38,064 nucleotides of DNA from contig NZ_KK037166.1 in assembly GCF_000568255.1 (NCBI RefSeq), forward strand, positions 8,433,852 to 8,471,915, in the 5' to 3' direction. Below are positions 1-11,965 of the stretch, piece by piece (positions within the stretch are counted from its first letter, which is position 1; the number at the start of each line of letters is the position of its first letter). The translations under genes and the position numbers were made by a program. The DNA comes from Kutzneria sp. 744. Its GTDB lineage: Bacteria; Actinomycetota; Actinomycetes; Mycobacteriales; Pseudonocardiaceae. The notes beneath the pieces were generated by a model. It was not told where the DNA came from and searched no databases. It worked only from the letters and a program-made list of their open reading frames with translations.

Positions 1-2
1 CC

Positions 3-95
3 CGGCGCTCTTTCGTGCTGCACATCCTCGACGAGCTGATCCACCACGGCGCCGAGGCCGCCCTGCTTCGTGACCTCTACGGCCACAAGGCCTGA
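3..95 (+). CDS. DinB-like protein, C-terminal end (partial)
   Basis: Only the last 30 codons are present; the gene starts before the window. The frame reads FVLHILDELIHHGAEAALLR and ends GHKA-stop. The helix with Leu-Ile-His-His-Gly-Ala-Glu resembles the C-terminal helix of DinB/mycothiol-dependent maleylpyruvate isomerase-like proteins, where a late His helps bind metal. The stop lies 2 nt before the GTG of the next gene, so the two are probably cotranscribed and translationally coupled. The family call rests on this short tail and is tentative. Confidence 0.5.
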   Translation, partial: RRSFVLHILDELIHHGAEAALLRDLYGHKA

Positions 96-97
96 TC

Positions 98-1060
98 GTG
101 GGCCGCCCCACCCTGGAGGACGTCGCCCGGCTGGCCGGGGTTTCCCGGTCCACCGTCTCCCGCGTCATCAACCGTCAGCCCGGGGTCGCGCCGTCGCATC
201 GGCGGCTGGTGCAGGAGGCCGTCGTCGAGCTCGGCTACCGCCCGCATCTGGCCGCCCGGGCCTTGGCCTCCGGCCGCGCCGACACCCTCGACCTGATCAT
301 CCTCGACGACGATCCCGACGCCCTGAGCGCCAACCCGCACTACGCCCGAGTGCTCGCCGGCACGGTGAAAGCGTTGGCCGGAAACGACATCCGCCTCCAG
401 ATCCACGTGCTGCCGACGATCGTGGGCTCCTGGGCCGGCACCGGCTTCGGCGCGGTCCTGATCAACGTCCCGCCCGAGTCGGCCCAGCGGCTTCGCCGCG
501 GCTACGGGTGGGTCGTGTCGATGGGCCGCTCCGCGCCGCGGGTGTCGTCCATCGAGCCGGACAACGCCGAGGGCGGCCGGCTGGCGGTCGACCACCTCTA
601 CCGCGCCGGGCGGCGGCGCATCGCGGTGATCGACGGCCCCGAAAGCAATCCTTGTGCCGTGCAGCGCCGCGAAGGCGGACTTCGTGTCATCCGGGAGGCG
701 GGGCTGGAGCCGGTCCTGGTCCGGGGTGACTTCACCTTCGCCACCGCCGAGCGCCGGACCCGTGAGCTGATGGCCGGGCATCCCGACATCGACGGCATCT
801 TCGCCTGCTGCGACATGACCGCCGCGGGCGCGCGGCAGGCCCTGTCCGCCACCGGTCGGCGCGTCCCCGACGACGTCGCGATCGTCGGGTTCGACGACGG
901 GATCGTCGCTTCGTCGTCCGGGCTGACCTCCGTGCGCCAGACCGTCGAGGACAATGCCGGCCTGGCCGCGCGGATGGTGCTAGCCCGCGAGGGCCGCCGG
1001 GTCACGGTCCCGGTCAGCCTGACGGTTCGGGAGAGCAGCGGACACCACCGCGACGCCTAG
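98..1060 (+). CDS. LacI-family transcriptional regulator
   Basis: A 320-residue protein, normal size for LacI/GalR repressors. The N-terminus (residues 3-50) is a classic LacI helix-turn-helix with TLEDVARLAGVSRSTVSRVI followed by the hinge motif LGYRPHLAARAL. The rest is a periplasmic-binding-protein-like sensor domain, with the family motif DDVAIVGFDD near residue 260. It should bind an operator as a dimer and release it on binding a small molecule, often a sugar; the ligand cannot be told from sequence. The GTG start is fixed by the conserved N-terminus and lies 2 nt after the upstream stop. The 3' end overlaps the convergent MFS gene by about 80 bp. Confidence 0.93.
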   Translation: MGRPTLEDVARLAGVSRSTVSRVINRQPGVAPSHRRLVQEAVVELGYRPHLAARALASGRADTLDLIILDDDPDALSANPHYARVLAGTVKALAGNDIRLQIHVLPTIVGSWAGTGFGAVLINVPPESAQRLRRGYGWVVSMGRSAPRVSSIEPDNAEGGRLAVDHLYRAGRRRIAVIDGPESNPCAVQRREGGLRVIREAGLEPVLVRGDFTFATAERRTRELMAGHPDIDGIFACCDMTAAGARQALSATGRRVPDDVAIVGFDDGIVASSSGLTSVRQTVEDNAGLAARMVLAREGRRVTVPVSLTVRESSGHHRDA

Positions 1061-2146
1061 GCCGCCCAGCGCCATCGCCGCGCCCACCCAGCTCGTCACC
1101 TGGTAGCCGTCGGCGGTCGCCGCGAGGCCCGCGAGGTAGGCGCCCGAGGCGTTGCCGAGGTTGAACGCCGCCACCGCCGCCGAGGACGCCAGCGTGGTGC
1201 CGCCGCCCGTGACGAACACGCGGCTGGTGAACGCCGGCACCGTCGCGAAGGCCACCACGCCGAGGGCGAACAGCGTCACCGCCGACGGCCAGGCCGCGAA
1301 CACCAGCAACAGCACCGTCAACGCCGTCAGCAGCACGATGATCGTGGTCATCAGCCGCCAGTCCGCCGCCCGCGCGCCGAGCCAGTTGCCCAGCACCAAC
1401 CCCACCCCGAACACGACCAGCAGCCAGGACAGGTCGCCCGGAGCGTAACCGGCCAGGTCGGTCATGATCGGCGCGATGAACGTGTAGGGCGCGTACACCG
1501 CCCCGAATCCCAGCGCCGTCATGCCCAACGCCAGCCACAGCTGCGGCCGCCTGAACACCCCCGTGTCCTCACTCGACGGCCGCGACGGCAGCGGCGGCAC
1601 CAGCGCCGCGATCCCCGCCATGCCCACGACTCCGAGCGCCGCCACCGCCGCGAACGTCACGCGCCATCCCCAGTGCTGGCCGATGAACGTGCCCATCGGC
1701 ACACCGACCACTGTGGACAGTGTCAGCCCGGTGAACATGCCCGCGATGGCCCGGGCCCGCTTCGCTTCCCCCACCATGTCCGCCGCGGCCAGCGATCCCA
1801 CGCCCAGGAACGCCCCGTGGCACAGCGCCGCCAGCACCCGACCCGCCAGCATCACGCCGAACCCCTGCGCCAGCGCGGAGGTCACGTTGCCGGCCACGAA
1901 CAACACCAGCAGCGCCAGCAGCGCCGTCTTCTTCGGCCACTTCCGCACCGCCAGCGTCACCACCGGCGCCCCGACCACCACGCCCAGCGCGTAGCCCGAC
2001 ACCAGCAGCCCCGCCCCGGGAATGCTCACCCCCAGGTCCCCGGCCAGCTCCGGCAACAGCCCCGCGATCACGAACTCCGTGGTGCCAATGGCAAACGCGC
2101 TCACTGCCAGCGCCGCCAGCGCCGGTCCCGTCCTCGTCACGATCAC
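980..2146 (-). CDS. MFS transporter, DHA1 (AraJ/Cmx-like) family
   Basis: About 388 residues with 12 predicted membrane helices. The first helix reads ALAVSAFAIGTTEFVIAGLL, the signature of the AraJ/YdhP/chloramphenicol-exporter group of drug:H+ antiporters; a later helix carries the motif-C-like GVPMGTFIGQHWGWR. The open frame extends upstream to 2254, but that extension is hydrophilic and covers a repeat, so GTG 2146 or GTG 2140 is preferred; no clear Shine-Dalgarno is seen. It likely exports a small hydrophobic compound. It converges on, and overlaps, the LacI gene. The substrate is unknown. Confidence 0.85.
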   Translation of the reverse strand: MIVTRTGPALAALAVSAFAIGTTEFVIAGLLPELAGDLGVSIPGAGLLVSGYALGVVVGAPVVTLAVRKWPKKTALLALLVLFVAGNVTSALAQGFGVMLAGRVLAALCHGAFLGVGSLAAADMVGEAKRARAIAGMFTGLTLSTVVGVPMGTFIGQHWGWRVTFAAVAALGVVGMAGIAALVPPLPSRPSSEDTGVFRRPQLWLALGMTALGFGAVYAPYTFIAPIMTDLAGYAPGDLSWLLVVFGVGLVLGNWLGARAADWRLMTTIIVLLTALTVLLLVFAAWPSAVTLFALGVVAFATVPAFTSRVFVTGGGTTLASSAAVAAFNLGNASGAYLAGLAATADGYQVTSWVGAAMALGGLGVAVVSAALPNRQADRDRDPAALAG

Positions 2147-2541
2147 GCACTGCACACCCGAGAGCGCTCCCAGCTCAAGGGCCGTAGGGAATGGGTGCCG
2201 GTGACACCCCCGCGAGTCACGCTCTCCGGCACACCGAAATACGGTTTCAAGCACACCGCCGGCGTGTTGACGAAGGCTTGTCCCGGCAGCTCAGGCTTGT
2301 CCCCGTTGGTCGGCGACTTCCCCCATCCCGTAACAAATGAAGCTCACCGGGTGCGCCGCCGACGGTGTGCGGGGCCGACCGAGGGAACGGGTGGGCAAGA
2401 GCCTCCAACCCCACACCTGGCAACGGGCGGGCCGAAGCCGCCGGCCGGAGTGGACGGTCTTGACCATGGTCGAAACCGGCGGGCTCGCGCGGCGGACTTG
2501 CCCCGCCGAGGCCGCCGGGCTTGTCGACCCGGACCGGTCGA
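2147..2541. other. Gene-free interval between MFS and MerR genes
   Basis: About 395 bp without a convincing gene. It holds copy A of a 43-bp dispersed repeat (2206-2248) and two copies of AGGCTTGTCCC (about 2274-2305). The open frames here have no recognisable protein content. The left part probably carries the MFS promoter. Confidence 0.5.
2206..2248 (-). repeat. 43-bp dispersed repeat, copy A
   Basis: Read on the minus strand this segment begins GAAACCGTATTTCGGTGTG and ends GACTCGCGGGGGT. It matches 16532-16574 on the plus strand at 40 of 43 positions. The inner part ACCGtaTTTCGGT is nearly palindromic. Copy A lies upstream of the MFS gene in the same orientation. The two copies are 14 kb apart and outside coding sequence, so this is probably a genome-wide intergenic element of unknown role. 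Confidence 0.75.
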
Positions 2542-3282
2542 CTACAGGTTCCGCTCCGCGTAGATCTTCATGGCGTCGCGGACCAGTTCGGCGGTGCCGG
2601 GGGCGTGGCGGTCGTAGTTCTGGGTGAAGCGGGGGTCGGCCACGTACATCTCACCCAGGCCGATGAAGTACGGCTTGGTGACGGTGGCGGCGGTGGCGAT
2701 CCACTCGTGCAGGCGTCGGGTGACGGCCTGCACGACGTCGCTGTCGGCGGCCAGGCCGGCCTGGCGGGCGCGGCCGAAGTCGGCGGCGATGTCGAGCTGC
2801 CGCTGCTGGTGGGCCGTCTTCTCCTCCTCGGACAGGGAGGTCCACCACTGGTCTCCCTTGTCGTAGGCCTCCTTGCCCCAGCGCTCGATCACCTCCTCCT
2901 TGTACTGGGTGTGGTCGAACCCGTCGAACACCTCTTCGGCCATCAGCTGCTGGCCCCCTTCCGTCTTCTCCAACGTGGTCCGCACCGAAGCGATCTGGCG
3001 GGTGATCCGCTGCCGCTCCTGCTCCAGCAGGTCGAGATGGGTGCGCAGCGCGGCGGCGGTGTCCCGCTGGCCGGCCAGCACCTCGCTGATGGCGGGCAGC
3101 CCCAACCCCAGCTCCCGCAGGAGCAGGATCCGCTGCAACCGGACCAGGGCGTCCTGGTCGTAGTAGCGGTAGCCGTTGCTGCCGACGCGACTGGGCTGTA
3201 GCAACCCGATCTCGCCGTAGTGGCGCAGGGTCCGGCTGGTGGTGCCGGCCGAGCGGGCGATGTCCTGGATCGACCACTCCAC
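2542..3282 (-). CDS. MerR-family regulator with TipAS drug-binding domain
   Basis: A 246-residue protein. Residues 1-70 form a MerR winged helix (WSIQDIARSAGTTSRTLRHY, then GYRYYDQDALVRLQRI), followed by a dimerising coiled coil (about 75-115) and a TipAS-type C-terminal domain (about 120-240) rich in Trp, Tyr and Glu. TipA-type proteins bind thiopeptides and other peptide antibiotics and then activate by twisting a promoter with an over-long spacer. The GTG at 3282 is preferred because AGGAGG lies 6 nt upstream and the MerR domain begins there; the longer upstream frame overlaps the next gene. Autoregulation is likely. Confidence 0.9.
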   Translation of the reverse strand: MEWSIQDIARSAGTTSRTLRHYGEIGLLQPSRVGSNGYRYYDQDALVRLQRILLLRELGLGLPAISEVLAGQRDTAAALRTHLDLLEQERQRITRQIASVRTTLEKTEGGQQLMAEEVFDGFDHTQYKEEVIERWGKEAYDKGDQWWTSLSEEEKTAHQQRQLDIAADFGRARQAGLAADSDVVQAVTRRLHEWIATAATVTKPYFIGLGEMYVADPRFTQNYDRHAPGTAELVRDAMKIYAERNL

Positions 3283-3316
3283 CGCTGCCCTCCTGATCTC
3301 GTTCGGTGTGATAACC

Positions 3317-3347
3317 ACGGTAGAAGTTGACGTGACGGCAATGTCAA
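3317..3347 (-). promoter_or_regulatory. MerR-type promoter with 19-bp spacer
   Basis: On the minus strand a -35 TTGACA (3347-3342) and a -10 TACCGT (3322-3317) are separated by exactly 19 bp, the long spacer typical of MerR-activated promoters. The dyad GTTGAC...GTCAAC (3326-3331 and 3343-3348) covers the -35 and spacer, where MerR proteins bind. It drives the adjacent regulator gene, whose GTG is at 3282. Confidence 0.75.
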
Positions 3348-6047
3348 CCGTTCTGGGTCCAAGCACGCGGTAGCAGCCCCAAAGCCTGTGCGCGGAGAAC
3401 GCTGGTGAGCCGGTCGCCGGTGCCGAGCTTCCGGTAGGCGTTCTCCAGGTGTTTCTGGACGGTCCCGGTCGCGATGCCCAGCCGCCGGGCGATGGCCTCG
3501 GCGGTGAGCGACTCGGCGGCCAACGCGAGCACGGTGAGCTCACGAGGCGTCAGCAGGACCTGCACGGCCGGCTCCAGTCGGCCGGCCATGCGTGAGAACA
3601 GTGCGGCGCCGCAGGCGCGGAACAGGGCATCGGCCAGCTCGCCCTCGGCCCGGGCGGCCTTGGCCCGGCCGGCGGCGGCCAAGGCGCCGGCCGCGACGAG
3701 CCGGGCGCGGCCGGAGTCGACACGGTCACCCATGCGAGCGAATCTCTCGGCCGCGGCGATGGCGTGCTCGGCGGCCTCGGCCGGCGACGCGGAACGCAGC
3801 GCGTGGGCAAAAAGCCAACTGGGCGAAAGCCAGCGGGTGCTGCCGGCCGACGGACTCGGCGACCGCATGCGCACGGTCGGCGCAGGCCAGGGCGTCCTCG
3901 GGACGTCGGCACTCGGCCTCGGCGGCGGCCAACAGCTCCAGGTAACTCACACGGGTGACAGGTTCGAAGCCGGACAGCTCGTCGTCGCCGCCGGCCCGCC
4001 GGAGCAGCTCAACGGCCCCGACCGCGTCGCCGGCGTACATCCGGGCCTGGGCCAGCATCCCGTGCGCCACCCCGGAGAACCAGTCGCGCACCGGCCCGGC
4101 CAGCCGCACGGCCTCCTCGCCGAGCCGCACGCCCTCGTCGATGTCACCCAACCAGGTGACAATCCAGGACTGCTGGGCCAAGGCCATGGTGCGGAGCTCG
4201 TCGCTGCGGGTCAGCACCGCGGCCTCGGCGGCGTCCTCGAAGCACGCGGCGGCCTCGTGCAGCTGGCCGAGCAGACCGTACGTGGTGCCCTGGCCGATGC
4301 GCAGATACGTCACGAGGTGGTTCTGGCCGGTGGTCCGCGCGAGGTCCAGGCCGCGGGCCAGGTGCCGCAGGGCGCCGTCGAGCCGCTCGTAGACGAGCTC
4401 GTTCCAGCCGAGGAAGACCACGGCCTCCAGGTGGCGGGCGAGATCGTTGTCCAGCAACGAGTCCACCATCGAGGTCGACTCGTCCAGCAGGGCGAGCACC
4501 TCGTCGTCCACGAGGCCCTTGATGTACGCGTGCTGCACGCAGCCGCCGATGGTCGCGGCCAGCAGCGGGGCGTCGCCGACCCGGCGCGCGGTGGCCAGCG
4601 CCTCCCGCGCCCAGTCCCGGACGTCGGTGAAGTTGCCGGCGACCAGGCCGCCGGACGCCAACTCCAGTTTCAGCACCGCGGCGGCCGCGCTGTCCGGATC
4701 GGACAGTCCATTCAGCTCACCGAGTACCAACGCTTGCGCCTCCGCGTGTCGGCCGAGCAGCCGCTCGATCTGCGCGCAGAAGCCGACGACCTGGGCCCGC
4801 GGCACGGCGGGCTCGGCCGGCATGAGCGCCAACACCTCGTGCAGCACCTCGCGGCTGCGCTTGAACTCGCCGGTGACGCCGAGGGCCTTGGCCAGCATTC
4901 CCAGCAGCGCCAGCCGCATCTGCTCCTCGGACGGATCGGCCGGCAGCAGCCGCAGCGCCGCGCGCAGCCAGTGCGCCGCCGTAGTCGGAGCAGTGTTCAT
5001 ATATGCGACGGCTGCATCTACAAGCACGTCGATGGCGGCTTTGTCGCCGTGGACAGCGGACTGCTCCACGTGGTGGGCCTGCACGGTGACCGGGGCCTTG
5101 CTCGCGGCCAGCGCGGCGGCCGTTCGGGCGTGGGCGGCGAACCGCCAACCGCTGCCGATTCCTTGGTATACCACGCTTCGCAGCAGGGGGTGCCGGTAGC
5201 GCACGCCGCCCGAGGTCCCCAGTGGACGAAGAAGATCGCGCTCGGTCAATCGATCCAGTGCCGCAAGCGTTTCCGTCAAGGGAAGATCGGCGGCCGCGGC
5301 GACGAGGACGGGCTCGGCGACGTCGGCCACGACCGCGACGGCCCGCGCCACCTGAAGGTCGATGTGGCTGAGCGTGGCCAGTTCCGCGGCCAGGGCGGCC
5401 GGACCTTCCGCGTCCGGGTGACGGGCAAGCGCTTCCAGATACAGCGGGTTGCCGGCCGCGGCGTCGTAGCGCGTGTGGTCGAGATCGTCGCCGACGAGCT
5501 GCCGCGCCTCGTCGAAGGTGAGCGCCCCCAGCTCGATCTCCTCGACACCGTCGGAAAGTGCGGCCGACAGCCGCGGCGGCGCCTGCCGCGGGCGGTACGC
5601 CGCGACGATCACCACGCGGGCCCGCGGCGGATGCCGGACCAGGTGGTCGAGCAGCTCCAGGGAGGCGTCGTCGGCCCAGTGCACGTCGTCGAGCAGCAGC
5701 ACCAGGCCGGCCGGGGCGGCCAGTTCGACCAGCCGAGTGCGAATTGCACGGTGCAGTTGGTAGCGCTCGACATCGATCGCCCCGTGGATGTCCACGGTGG
5801 ACAAAGTGTCGCCCGAAAGTACGCCGAAAGGGACGTGGCGCTCGAACTCGCCGGCCCGTCCGGACACGACCGCCACGCCGGCGTCGCGGGCCGCGGCGGC
5901 GAACTCCGCGAGCAGCCGGGTCTTGCCCATGCCGGGCTCGCCGGTGACCCCGACGAATCGCGCGACGCCAAGGCCGGGGGCGAACAGCTTGCCCCGCAAC
6001 AGATCCAGTTCGTGCCGACGACCCACGAACGGCGTCCCGATGACCAC
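3344..6047 (-). CDS. LuxR-family (LAL-type) ATPase regulator, frameshifted
   Basis: A large ATP-binding regulator of the LuxR family, about 900 residues if read through one frameshift. The N-terminus has FVGRRHELDLL and a Walker A GVTGEPGMGKTRLL; LVLLLDDVHWADDASLELL is the Walker B region. A helical TPR-like middle follows. The C-terminus is a LuxR helix-turn-helix: LTPRELTVLALAAESLTAEA, then GTVQKHLENAYRKLG. The frame changes at a run of five A (3809-3813 on the plus strand): the first part ends HPLAFAQLAF, the second resumes with AHALRSASPAEAA, so one extra base explains everything. As written, the DNA-binding domain is lost. Start GTG 6047 precedes the conserved domain directly. Such regulators often control antibiotic or sugar genes; the target here is unknown. 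Confidence 0.87.
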
Positions 6048-6311
6048 ACCACAGACGCTATCGCCGACCGTCCACTCTGGTACCGCTGGAAAGAGTGATC
6101 ATGAAACGGCCATAAAGTCCAATGTGGCTGGCCGCCGCCCTGGCCGAATGTGAGTGTTCTCCCGGTGCCGGTTCTGTCAGGCGGTGTCCGTTGCTGTGCG
6201 TGCAACTGACGTGCGGTCGGCGGTAAAACGTCACTCGTACCGGTTGACCTGCCGGCACCAGTGCGGCGTGGCGAACGGGCCAACCCGTTGGGCTGAGTGA
6301 CCATCGAGGAC

Positions 6312-7496
6312 ATGAAGCTCACCGGACTGCTGTCGCGGACACAGGAAGTGCTGCCAGGCGTCACCGGTGTCGCCAGGGTGGACCGACGCACCGACGACCT
6401 GCTGCGCAGGATCGGGCCCGGCGACATCGCCGTGCTCGACGCGCTCGACCTCGACCGCCGCACCGCGGAGGCGCTCATCGCCGCCGAGGTGGTCGGCGTG
6501 GTCAACACCTCGCCCTCGATCTCCGGGCGGTTCCCCAACCTCGGCCCCGAAGCGCTGCTGCACGCCGGCATCCCGCTCGTCGACGACGTCGGCTCCGGCG
6601 TGCTGAGCTCGATCAAGGACGGCACCAAGCTGCGCCTGCACGAGGGCGTCGTCTTCCACAACGAGCGCGAGCTGGCCCGCGGCGTCGAGCAGACCCCGGA
6701 ATCGGTTGCCGACCAGCTGATCGAGGCCAAGGCCGGCATGTCGGCGCAGCTGGAGGCGTTCTCCGCCAACACGATCGAGTTCCTGCGCCGGGAACGCGGC
6801 CTGGTGCTGGACGGCCACGGCGTGCCCGAGCTGTACGTGCCGATGCGCGCCAAGCAGGTGCTGGTGGTCGCCCCCGGTTTCGGCCACGTCGAGGACCTGC
6901 GGCGGTTGCGCCGCTACATCAAGGAGTTCCGGCCGGTGCTGATCGGCGTCGACGCCGGCGCGGACACCCTGCTGGACGCCCACCTCACGCCGGACGTCAT
7001 CGTCGGCGACCCGGACGGCATCAGCACCGAGGCGCTGCGCGCGGCCACCGAGGTGGTGCTGCCGGCGCAGCCCGACGGGCACGCGCAGGGCCTGGAGCGG
7101 ATCCAGGACCTGGGCATCGGCGCGGTGACCTTCCCCGCGTCCTGCAACGCCGAGGACCTGGCGCTGCTGCTGGCCGAGGCGCACGGCGCCAGCCTGGTGG
7201 TCACCGTCGGCTTCCAGGCGACCTTGCGGGAGTTCCTGGACCGCGGCACCGGCGGCTCCATCCCGTCCACCTTCCTCACCCGGCTGAAGCTGGGCAGCAA
7301 ACTGGTCGACTCGCACGCGGTCGCCGAGCTGCACCGCTCCCGGGTGTCCGCGGGCACCGTGCTGCTGCTGGTGCTCGCCGTGGCCGCGGTGGTCGCGGTC
7401 GCGCTGCTCGTGTCCGACGTCGGCAGCGTCTATCCGGCGCTGCTGACCGGCGCGTGGCAGAACTTCGTCAGCTGGCTTGGGGGCCTCTTCCAGTGA
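6312..7496 (+). CDS. steA: SteA, putative cytokinetic ring protein
   Basis: About 394 residues, matching actinobacterial SteA (M. tuberculosis Rv1697). Family motifs recalled from known members are present: VARVDRRTDDLLRR, GDIAVLD, NTSPSISGRFPNLGPE, VGDPDGIS, and GLERIQDLGIGAVTFPAS. The central part resembles the thiamin pyrophosphokinase fold; a single membrane helix (VLLLVLAVAAVVAVALLV) sits near the C-terminus. In Corynebacterium SteA and SteB act at the division septum and affect cell-wall strength. ATG 6312 fits the family start MKL-GLLSR; a GTG at 6297 is also possible. The stop overlaps the steB start by 4 nt. Confidence 0.9.
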   Translation: MKLTGLLSRTQEVLPGVTGVARVDRRTDDLLRRIGPGDIAVLDALDLDRRTAEALIAAEVVGVVNTSPSISGRFPNLGPEALLHAGIPLVDDVGSGVLSSIKDGTKLRLHEGVVFHNERELARGVEQTPESVADQLIEAKAGMSAQLEAFSANTIEFLRRERGLVLDGHGVPELYVPMRAKQVLVVAPGFGHVEDLRRLRRYIKEFRPVLIGVDAGADTLLDAHLTPDVIVGDPDGISTEALRAATEVVLPAQPDGHAQGLERIQDLGIGAVTFPASCNAEDLALLLAEAHGASLVVTVGFQATLREFLDRGTGGSIPSTFLTRLKLGSKLVDSHAVAELHRSRVSAGTVLLLVLAVAAVVAVALLVSDVGSVYPALLTGAWQNFVSWLGGLFQ

Positions 7497-8431
7497 TCTC
7501 GTTGCGCAATCACGTCATCTCCATCGCCGCGGTGTTCCTCGCGCTCGCCGTCGGCGTCGTGCTCGGCTCCACGTCGCTGAGCAACCGGGTGCTCGGCGGC
7601 CTCGCCGGCGACCGGGCCAATCTCAGCAAGCAGGTGTCCGACCTCCAGGCCACGCAGACCGACCTGAGCGGCCGGCTCACCGACGCCGACCGGTACGCGC
7701 TGGCCACCGGTCCGCTGGCCGTGCGGGGCGCGTTGGACGGCAAGTCGGTCGTGCTGGTCACGACCGCGGACGCCAAGACCACGGACCGCGACGGCGTCGC
7801 CGCCCTACTGCGGGCGGCCGGCGCGACCGTCACGGGCGAGCTCCAGCTCACCGACGCGTTCACCGACCCGACCAAGTCCGACCAGCTGCGCTCGCTCGTG
7901 ACCCGGCTGCTGCCGGCGGGCGTGCAGCTGCCGACGGCGGCCGACCCGGGCACGCTGGCCGGCGGCCTGATCGGGCCGCTGCTGCTGCTCGACAAGAGCG
8001 GCAAGCCGCAGGCGTCCCCCCGACGAGACGGCGGGCGGCCCTGACCGTCCTGTCCAGCGGCGGCTACGTGCGCCAGGGGCAGGGCCTGCACGCGGCGCAG
8101 CTGGCGCTGGTGCTGACGCGGGGCCGTGTCGGGCAACGCCGCCGCGGACCGGGCGGCCGTCATCGCCCGCTTCGCCATACAGGTGCAGCGGTCCGGCGCC
8201 GGCACCGTGCTGGCCGGGCGCACCGGGTCGGCGGACAACTTCGGGCCGCTGGCCGTCGTGCGGGCCGACGGGGCCACGACCTCGGTGCTGTCCACCGTGG
8301 ACGACGTCGACAACGCGGCGGGACAGGTGGTGACGGTGCTCGCGCTGCGTGACGCCGCCGCCGGCAAGGCCGGCAGCTACGGGACGGCCGGCAACGCGCA
8401 GGCTCCGGCGCCGACAGCGCAGACTGGATGA
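7493..8431 (+). CDS. steB: SteB/MctB-like membrane-anchored protein, two compensating frameshifts
   Basis: Homologous to the partner of SteA (Rv1698, MctB, described as a copper-related outer channel). It starts with GTG 7493 overlapping the steA stop (GTGA): ISLRNHVISIAAVFLALAVG forms a signal-anchor, followed by a coiled coil around ANLSKQVSDLQATQ. As written the first frame stops at 8044. The family sequence continues in a second frame (ALTVLSSGGYVRQGQGLHAA) and then returns to the first (VSGNAAADRAAVIARF to the stop at 8431). The shifts lie at a C run (8016-8021, one base too few) and a G run (8120-8123, one too many). Corrected length is 312 residues. Compensating shifts 100 bp apart suggest sequencing error more than decay. 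Confidence 0.85.
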
Positions 8432-8504
8432 GTCACGGACCGGGTGAGCTGCTACTGTGAAATCCCGTGGACAGGCCGGTCGGCCCAGCCGATCGCCTAC
8501 ATAA

Positions 8505-10840
<2,336 letters not shown>

Positions 10841-10904
10841 ATCCCCCTGGCTTATGCGGACACTTCGAATGTTCGCATCATGGCGTCCTTCCCCGCATTG
10901 GGGT

Positions 10905-11813
10905 TCACCGGTACGGGGTCCACTGCGTTGTTGTGTCGCCGGTGCGGATGGAGTGGAGGCGGCGGCGGAGTTCCCTGCGGGTCTGGATGTCGCGGGCGAT
11001 GGGCATGCCGACGGCGGCCAGCTTCAGCTCACGGAGTTCGCGCAGCACGGGGAATCCCGGCCAGCGGGTGACGTCGAAGCCGTAGGCGTCGGCCAGTTGC
11101 CGCTGCTGGTCGGTGCTGCTGCGCTGATTGATCCCGGGCCGGAAGCGGAGGTGCCGCACGGCCACTGGCACCAGATCCCACTCGCGGGGGCCGACGCAGG
11201 TGGTGTCGAGGTCGCACCAGATGGCGCCGCCGGGCGTCGCGATGAGGTTGCCGATCTGGGCGTCGCCGTGGATGACGCTCTCGGGCAGCTCGTAGCGCAC
11301 GGTCGACAGCGCCTCCTCGACGGCGTCGCACCGGCGGGCCAACAGATCCAGGTCGGCGACGGGCCAGCCGCGCATGCGGGCGTCGTGGATGCGGGTCCGC
11401 AGATCGGTGATGGGATCCCAGTGCGGCAGCCCGGCCCCGGCGGCCGGCACGCGGTGCAGCCGGCGCAACAGCCGCGCCAGCTCGGAAATGGTTGGCGTGC
11501 GACCGGTATCGACCGCCCGCAGCCAAAAAGTCACCACGTGCTCCTCGATGTGCACAACCTGGGTCACGCCCTGGGCCGGCTGCACGGCCGGCACCCGATG
11601 TCGGTCCAGCAACCGTGCGGCCTCGACGGCGGCCAGGGCGCGGCGGCGCAGGCCGGGCGTGAGCGTGATCCGCACGATGATGGGATGGCGTTCCAGGCGG
11701 TACACGGCATTGTTGACGCACCGCACCACCCGCGCCCCGGTGTCGTCGAGACCGACCGTGGCGCAGGCGCGAGCCAGCACCGTCCTGATGGTGGTGTGGT
11801 CGCCGGTTACCAT
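10905..11813 (-). CDS. APH-family phosphotransferase
   Basis: A 302-residue aminoglycoside-phosphotransferase/choline-kinase-fold protein. The catalytic loop is VIHGDAQIGNLI (HGDxxxxN) and the metal-binding Asp is in AIWCDLDTTCVGPREWDL. The N-terminal lobe has lost an obvious Gly-rich loop, as is common in this family. A Shine-Dalgarno-like GGAAGGGG lies five nt before ATG 11813. The family phosphorylates small hydroxylated molecules, antibiotics included; no specific substrate can be assigned. It opens the accessory block between the Nudix gene and xerD and is divergent from the GAF-ANTAR gene. Confidence 0.88.
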   Translation of the reverse strand: MVTGDHTTIRTVLARACATVGLDDTGARVVRCVNNAVYRLERHPIIVRITLTPGLRRRALAAVEAARLLDRHRVPAVQPAQGVTQVVHIEEHVVTFWLRAVDTGRTPTISELARLLRRLHRVPAAGAGLPHWDPITDLRTRIHDARMRGWPVADLDLLARRCDAVEEALSTVRYELPESVIHGDAQIGNLIATPGGAIWCDLDTTCVGPREWDLVPVAVRHLRFRPGINQRSSTDQQRQLADAYGFDVTRWPGFPVLRELRELKLAAVGMPIARDIQTRRELRRRLHSIRTGDTTTQWTPYR

Positions 11814-11955
11814 CGTGTCCCCTTCCGCCGAACAGGGGTTACCCAGCGCGCGGGGACTCGACGCGTTTCGACGATACCCACGCTCACACGGACTTCGTAG
11901 TGGCCGCTGTTACCGTGGCATCGACCGAGGTCGAAATGCCCTCCCGGCCTGGTAC

Positions 11956-11965
11956 ACCACGTGGT
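11956..11965. promoter_or_regulatory. Palindrome ACCACGTGGT at GAF-ANTAR start
   Basis: A perfect 10-bp palindrome overlapping the proposed GTG start of the GAF-ANTAR gene. It could be an operator or could mean that the true start is downstream, for example GTG 12006. Function not shown. Confidence 0.3.

Noticed and set aside
3809-3813. Programmed ribosomal frameshifting in the LAL-type gene
   Set aside because: No stimulatory structure or conserved slippery heptamer recognised, and similar indels occur in four other genes here.
3474-6098. 874-codon plus-strand frame
   Set aside because: Antisense shadow of the LAL-type regulator; Gln/Arg/Gly-rich with no domain.
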